A DNA stretch of 64,000 bases from Methylopila sp. M107 (GTDB lineage Bacteria > Pseudomonadota > Alphaproteobacteria > Rhizobiales > Methylopilaceae). Below the pieces are notes generated by a model. The model worked only from the letters and a program-made list of their open reading frames with translations, searched no databases and had not been told where the DNA came from. Below are positions 61,082 to 64,000 of the stretch, piece after piece (positions within the stretch are counted from its first letter, which is position 1; each line of letters begins with the position of its first letter). The stretch spans positions 3,413,039-3,477,038 of the forward strand of contig NZ_ARWB01000001.1 of assembly GCF_000384475.1 (NCBI RefSeq). The letters run 5' to 3'. The translations under genes and the position numbers were made by a program.

Positions 61082-61978
61082 TCACCCAACTGGGGTATGA
61101 TTGCGGCCGGCCGCCCCCGATTGCGCGAGCGCCGCGATCCCTTCCCGGTAGGTCGGATAAGCGAGTTCGACGCCCAGCCCCTCCTTGAGGAGCCGGTTCG
61201 CCACGCGCTTGTTCGACGAATAGAAGCTGCGCGCCATCGGCGTCAGCTCGGCGGTCTCGAACGGAATGTCGGGCGGGACCGGAACGCCGATCAGCCGCGC
61301 CGCGTGCTCGATGACGTCCTGCGGCGGCGCGGGCTCGTCGTCCGTGACGTTGATCACCGGCCCGACTTCGGGCCTCGCGACGCCGGCCGCGACGGCGGCG
61401 GCGATGTCGTCCACATGGATGCGGTTGAACACCTGGCCGGGCTTCACCAGCCGGCGCGCGGTCCCCGCCCTCAGATTGTCGATCGTGCTGCGGCCGGGGC
61501 CGTAGATGCCGGCGAGGCGGAAGATCTGGAGGGCGGAGCCTGCCCGCTCAGCGAAGCCGCGCCAGCCGGCCTCGACTTCGATGCGTCGCCGGCCGCGCTC
61601 GCTGTCCGCCTCCGGCGGGGTCGTCTCGTCGACCCAGTCGCCGCCGGCGTCGGCGTAGACCCCGATGGTCGAGAGATAGCCGATCCACTTCAGGCTCTTC
61701 GCCCGCCCGAGCGCGTCGCCGGCGCCGCGCAGCGTCGGGTCGCCGTCCTCGTCGGGGCCGGCGGAGACCAGGACATGGGTCGCGGCCTCTACGGCGCGCG
61801 CGAGATCCGGCGTCGTTGTCCGCCCGTCGAAGACATGCGCCACGAGCCCGTCGGCGGAGAGCTTCGCGGCGCCGTCGGCGGTGCGCGAGGTGACGTCGAC
61901 GGCGTCGAAGGCGGCGCCGTGCAGCTCCACGAAGCGCTTCGCCGAATAGCCGCAACCGAACACGATGAGCCGCGTCAT
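61082..61978 (-). CDS. NAD-dependent epimerase/dehydratase-like SDR
   Basis: A 298-residue extended-SDR protein of the YeeZ-like branch. The N-terminal Rossmann motif is IVFGCGYSAKRF (GXGYSA form), followed by VTSRTADGA. The active-site region YLSTIGVYADAGGDWVDE has Ser/Thr and Tyr but the Tyr-X3-Lys lysine is not in the usual place. RLAGIYGPGRSTIDNLR and FNRIHVDDIAAAV are conserved. Its start overlaps the queG stop (ATGA), so the two are one operon. Substrate unknown. Confidence 0.85.
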   Translation of the reverse strand: MTRLIVFGCGYSAKRFVELHGAAFDAVDVTSRTADGAAKLSADGLVAHVFDGRTTTPDLARAVEAATHVLVSAGPDEDGDPTLRGAGDALGRAKSLKWIGYLSTIGVYADAGGDWVDETTPPEADSERGRRRIEVEAGWRGFAERAGSALQIFRLAGIYGPGRSTIDNLRAGTARRLVKPGQVFNRIHVDDIAAAVAAGVARPEVGPVINVTDDEPAPPQDVIEHAARLIGVPVPPDIPFETAELTPMARSFYSSNKRVANRLLKEGLGVELAYPTYREGIAALAQSGAAGRNHTPVG

Positions 61979-63108
61979 GCGGCCTCCCGCGACAGGCCCG
62001 CGTCCCACTCGGCGGCTGCGTCGGCGTCGCGCTCGTCGGGCCGCCGCTCGGAGGCGAGGCGCCCGAACGCATCCCCGTCCATCAGCCGAGACAGCGCCCA
62101 GACGGCTGCGCCGCGCACGACCGGAGAAGCGTCGTCGATCAACGCGCGGGCCGCCGCGGCGGCTTCGGGAGTTCCGGCGTTGCCGAGCGCGATTGCGACG
62201 TTGCGCACGAAGCGGTCACGCCCGATCCGCTTGACCGGCGACTTTGCGAACAGTTTTCGAAAATCCCCGTCGTTTAGCCCGGCGAGTTCCGACAGCCGCG
62301 GCGCCTTCAGCGCGTCTCGCGCGGAAAGCCGCATCTCGCGGCCGGCCTCGGCGAACTTGTTCCACGGGCAGGCCGCGAGGCAGTCGTCGCAGCCATAGAT
62401 CCGGTTGCCCATCGCGGCGCGGAATTCGCGCGCGATCGGGCCGTGATGCTCGATCGTGAGGTAGGAGACGCAGCGCCGCGCGTCGAGCCGGTAAGGCGCT
62501 GGAAAGGCGTCGGTCGGGCAGGCGTCGAGGCAGGCCCGGCACGAGCCGCAGGCGTCCTGCGCGGGCTCGTCGGCCGGCAGGTCGGCGGTGGTGAAGATCG
62601 CGCCGAGGAACAGCCAGGAGCCGAACCGCTTCGAGACCAGATTTGTGTGCTTGCCCTGCCAGCCGAGACCGGCGGCTTCCGCGAGCGGCTTCTCCATCAC
62701 GGGCGCGGTGTCCACGAACACCTTGACGTCGTGGCCGGCCGCCGCGAGCGCGCCGGAAATCTGCTTCAGCCGGCCCTTGATCAGCTCGTGATAATCGTCG
62801 CCTTGCGCATAGACCGAGATCGCGCCGCGCGAGCCGTCTTCGAGGATTTTGCGCGGATCGTCGGCGGGACCGTAGTTCATCGCGAGCATCACGACGGAGC
62901 GGGCGTCGGCCCAGAGCGCGGCCGGCCGGCCGCGCAGTTCGGCGCGGTCCGCGAGCCAGTCCATCGTGGCGTGACGGCCCTCCGCCAGCGCCTCGGCGAG
63001 GCGCGGCGCGGCCTGCGGGATCGATCGGGGCGTCGTGACGGCCACCGCGTCGAAGCCGAGCGCCAGCGCCCGGCGCTCGATTTCGCGCCGCAGGGCGTCG
63101 GGCGTCAT
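61975..63108 (-). CDS. queG: Epoxyqueuosine reductase
   Basis: A 377-residue cobalamin- and iron-sulfur-dependent enzyme that makes queuosine in tRNA by reducing epoxyqueuosine. Two 4Fe-4S motifs are intact: CGSCRACLDACP and CDDCLAACPW. The cobalamin-domain segment MNYGPADDPRKI and LTIEHHGPIAREFRAAMGNRIYGCDDC are characteristic, and a HEAT-like C-terminal repeat follows. It needs B12, which fits the cobST genes nearby. Coupled with the SDR downstream. Confidence 0.94.
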   Translation of the reverse strand: MTPDALRREIERRALALGFDAVAVTTPRSIPQAAPRLAEALAEGRHATMDWLADRAELRGRPAALWADARSVVMLAMNYGPADDPRKILEDGSRGAISVYAQGDDYHELIKGRLKQISGALAAAGHDVKVFVDTAPVMEKPLAEAAGLGWQGKHTNLVSKRFGSWLFLGAIFTTADLPADEPAQDACGSCRACLDACPTDAFPAPYRLDARRCVSYLTIEHHGPIAREFRAAMGNRIYGCDDCLAACPWNKFAEAGREMRLSARDALKAPRLSELAGLNDGDFRKLFAKSPVKRIGRDRFVRNVAIALGNAGTPEAAAAARALIDDASPVVRGAAVWALSRLMDGDAFGRLASERRPDERDADAAAEWDAGLSREAA

Positions 63109-63150
63109 CGCGGGAGGTTTCGCGCGGCGGCCGTCATGGCGTGCGCCCCG

Positions 63151-64000
63151 TCAGACCTCGACCCGGGTCTTCTCGAACTGGCCGGCCTTGCGGTAGCGCC
63201 AGAGATAGCCCGGAACGACGGAACCGATCGGGGTCGGCTCGATCCCAAAGGCCCGCAGCGTCCGGCCGGTCGCCTCCGCGTCGCTCGACACGACATTGTC
63301 GGTCTCGAGCATCGTCACCTGATCGACGGTGAGCGGCGCGTTCGGCAGCAGCTGGAGAAGCTTGGCCTGCGCCTTGGCGAGGCCGAAGGGCAGCGGCGCG
63401 AGGATGCGATTGCGTCCGGTCTCCTTCAGCACATAGCGCAGGATCTCCTCGAAGCTCAGCACTTCGGGCCCGCCGAGTTCGTAGGCGCCGTCGCCGCCCG
63501 CGACTGCGCCGTCGAGCGCGCCGGCGACCGCCTGAGCGACGTCTCCGACGAAGACCGGCTGGAACAGCGTTTTTCCGCCGCCGATCAGCGGCAAAGCGGG
63601 GGAGACCCGCGCCATCGCGGCGAAGCGGTTGAAGAACGAATCTTCCGGCCCAAACACGATCGACGGGCGGAGGATCACGGCGTCGGGAAAGACCTCGAGG
63701 GCCGCGTCTTCGCCGGCCGATTTGCTGCGGCCGTACTCTGCCGCGCTCTGCCGGTCGGCGCCGATCGCAGACATCTGCAGGAAGCTCGTCGCGCCCGCCT
63801 CTTTGGCGGCCCGCGCCGCGAGCCTCGGCCCCTCGGCCTGCAGCGCGTCGAATGTCTGCTTGCCGCTCTCGGCCAGGATGCCGACGAGATTCACCACCGC
63901 GTCCGCGCCCCGGGCGGCCTGCAGCACCGATTCGGGAAACCGCATGTTCGCCTGCGTCGCGACGATCTGCCCGACGCCGCCCAAGGGCTGCAGGTGTCCC
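63151..64000 (-). CDS. NDUFA9-like NAD(P)-binding protein, cut by right edge
   Basis: About 283 residues are visible; the frame stays open to base 64000 on the minus strand, so the N-terminal Rossmann glycine motif is outside the window. The visible part has DAVVNLVGILAESGKQTFDALQAEG, SFLQMSAIGADRQSAAEYGRSKSAGE, VILRPSIVFGPEDSFFNRFA and LFQPVFVGDVAQAV, typical of the complex I NDUFA9-like atypical SDR family. The role is likely in respiratory complex or ubiquinone-related function (inference). An internal in-frame start at 63984 is not the true one, because GHLQPLG upstream of it matches the family. Confidence 0.87.
   Translation of the reverse strand, partial: GHLQPLGGVGQIVATQANMRFPESVLQAARGADAVVNLVGILAESGKQTFDALQAEGPRLAARAAKEAGATSFLQMSAIGADRQSAAEYGRSKSAGEDAALEVFPDAVILRPSIVFGPEDSFFNRFAAMARVSPALPLIGGGKTLFQPVFVGDVAQAVAGALDGAVAGGDGAYELGGPEVLSFEEILRYVLKETGRNRILAPLPFGLAKAQAKLLQLLPNAPLTVDQVTMLETDNVVSSDAEATGRTLRAFGIEPTPIGSVVPGYLWRYRKAGQFEKTRVEV

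Noticed and set aside
1-64000. tRNA, rRNA and CRISPR elements
   Set aside because: No TTCGAATC-type T-arm with matching acceptor ends, no rRNA-like tract and no regularly spaced direct repeats were seen.

Overview
The window is about 64 kb of high-GC chromosome (coding GC near 68-70%, strong GC3 bias) and reads as an alphaproteobacterium of the order Hyphomicrobiales (Rhizobiales). Support comes from the gene content: cobS/cobT aerobic cobaltochelatase genes, homospermidine synthase, an lpiA(mprF)-acvB pair, a bioA-bioZ pair, an ECF sigma/NrsF pair facing a DUF2282-DUF692-DUF2063-DoxX (bufferin-type) operon, HWE/HisKA_2 kinase signalling and a TAT-exported OpgG/D-type glucan protein. I see no phage, IS element, CRISPR array, rRNA or tRNA. 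No genus call is made.

Layout. 1-8.4 kb: a low-GC gene fragment at the left edge, an MHS-type MFS transporter, a spermidine-synthase-like protein, nth, a DUF2244 protein divergent from nth, a small membrane protein, galE, and an EAL phosphodiesterase overlapping an odd exported acyl-carrier-like protein. 8.4-12.4 kb: argB, a small membrane protein, a HAD pyrimidine 5'-nucleotidase and a ThDP enzyme. 12.4-13.3 kb: a non-coding stretch with a nested inverted repeat. 13.3-19.9 kb: a capsule/exopolysaccharide block (SDR, KpsS-like, KpsC-like, LtaS/OpgB-like sulfatase-fold transferase, OPX lipoprotein). 20-22.2 kb: bioZ-bioA. 22.3-24.3 kb: vapBC and homospermidine synthase. 24.5-28.8 kb: the bufferin-type copper operon and its divergent sigma/anti-sigma genes, with a matched promoter facing each way. 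30.2-31.4 kb: ornithine decarboxylase behind a long leader. 32-37.4 kb: periplasmic glucan protein and modABC. 37.4-41.7 kb: a TonB-like protein, a three-gene two-component cluster and a lytic transglycosylase. 41.8-46 kb: an RTX protein and a GT-C / GtrA / UbiA group. 46.3-50.6 kb: lpiA-acvB and a small gene with an in-frame stop. 50.8-54.6 kb: an esterase, a lower-GC glycosyltransferase-like gene, an FAD monooxygenase and bolA. 54.7-59.8 kb: J-domain protein, cobS, an inserted DUF29 gene, cobT and an exported phytase-like esterase. 59.9-64 kb: small exported proteins, an SDR, queG and a NDUFA9-like protein cut by the right edge.

How the genes work together. Ornithine decarboxylase (putrescine) and homospermidine synthase form a complete route to homospermidine within 8 kb. 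LpiA makes and flips lysyl-phosphatidylglycerol and AcvB acts on the same lipid. The ECF sigma factor, its cysteine-bearing NrsF-type anti-sigma factor and the bufferin-type operon form a self-contained envelope/metal-stress module. Dispersed intergenic inverted repeats of at least four sequence types recur through the window, two of them inside operon-like gene strings (between bufA and bufB, and between modB and modC). Four-base start/stop overlaps are common and use every first base (ATGA, GTGA, TTGA and, for one gene, apparently CTGA).
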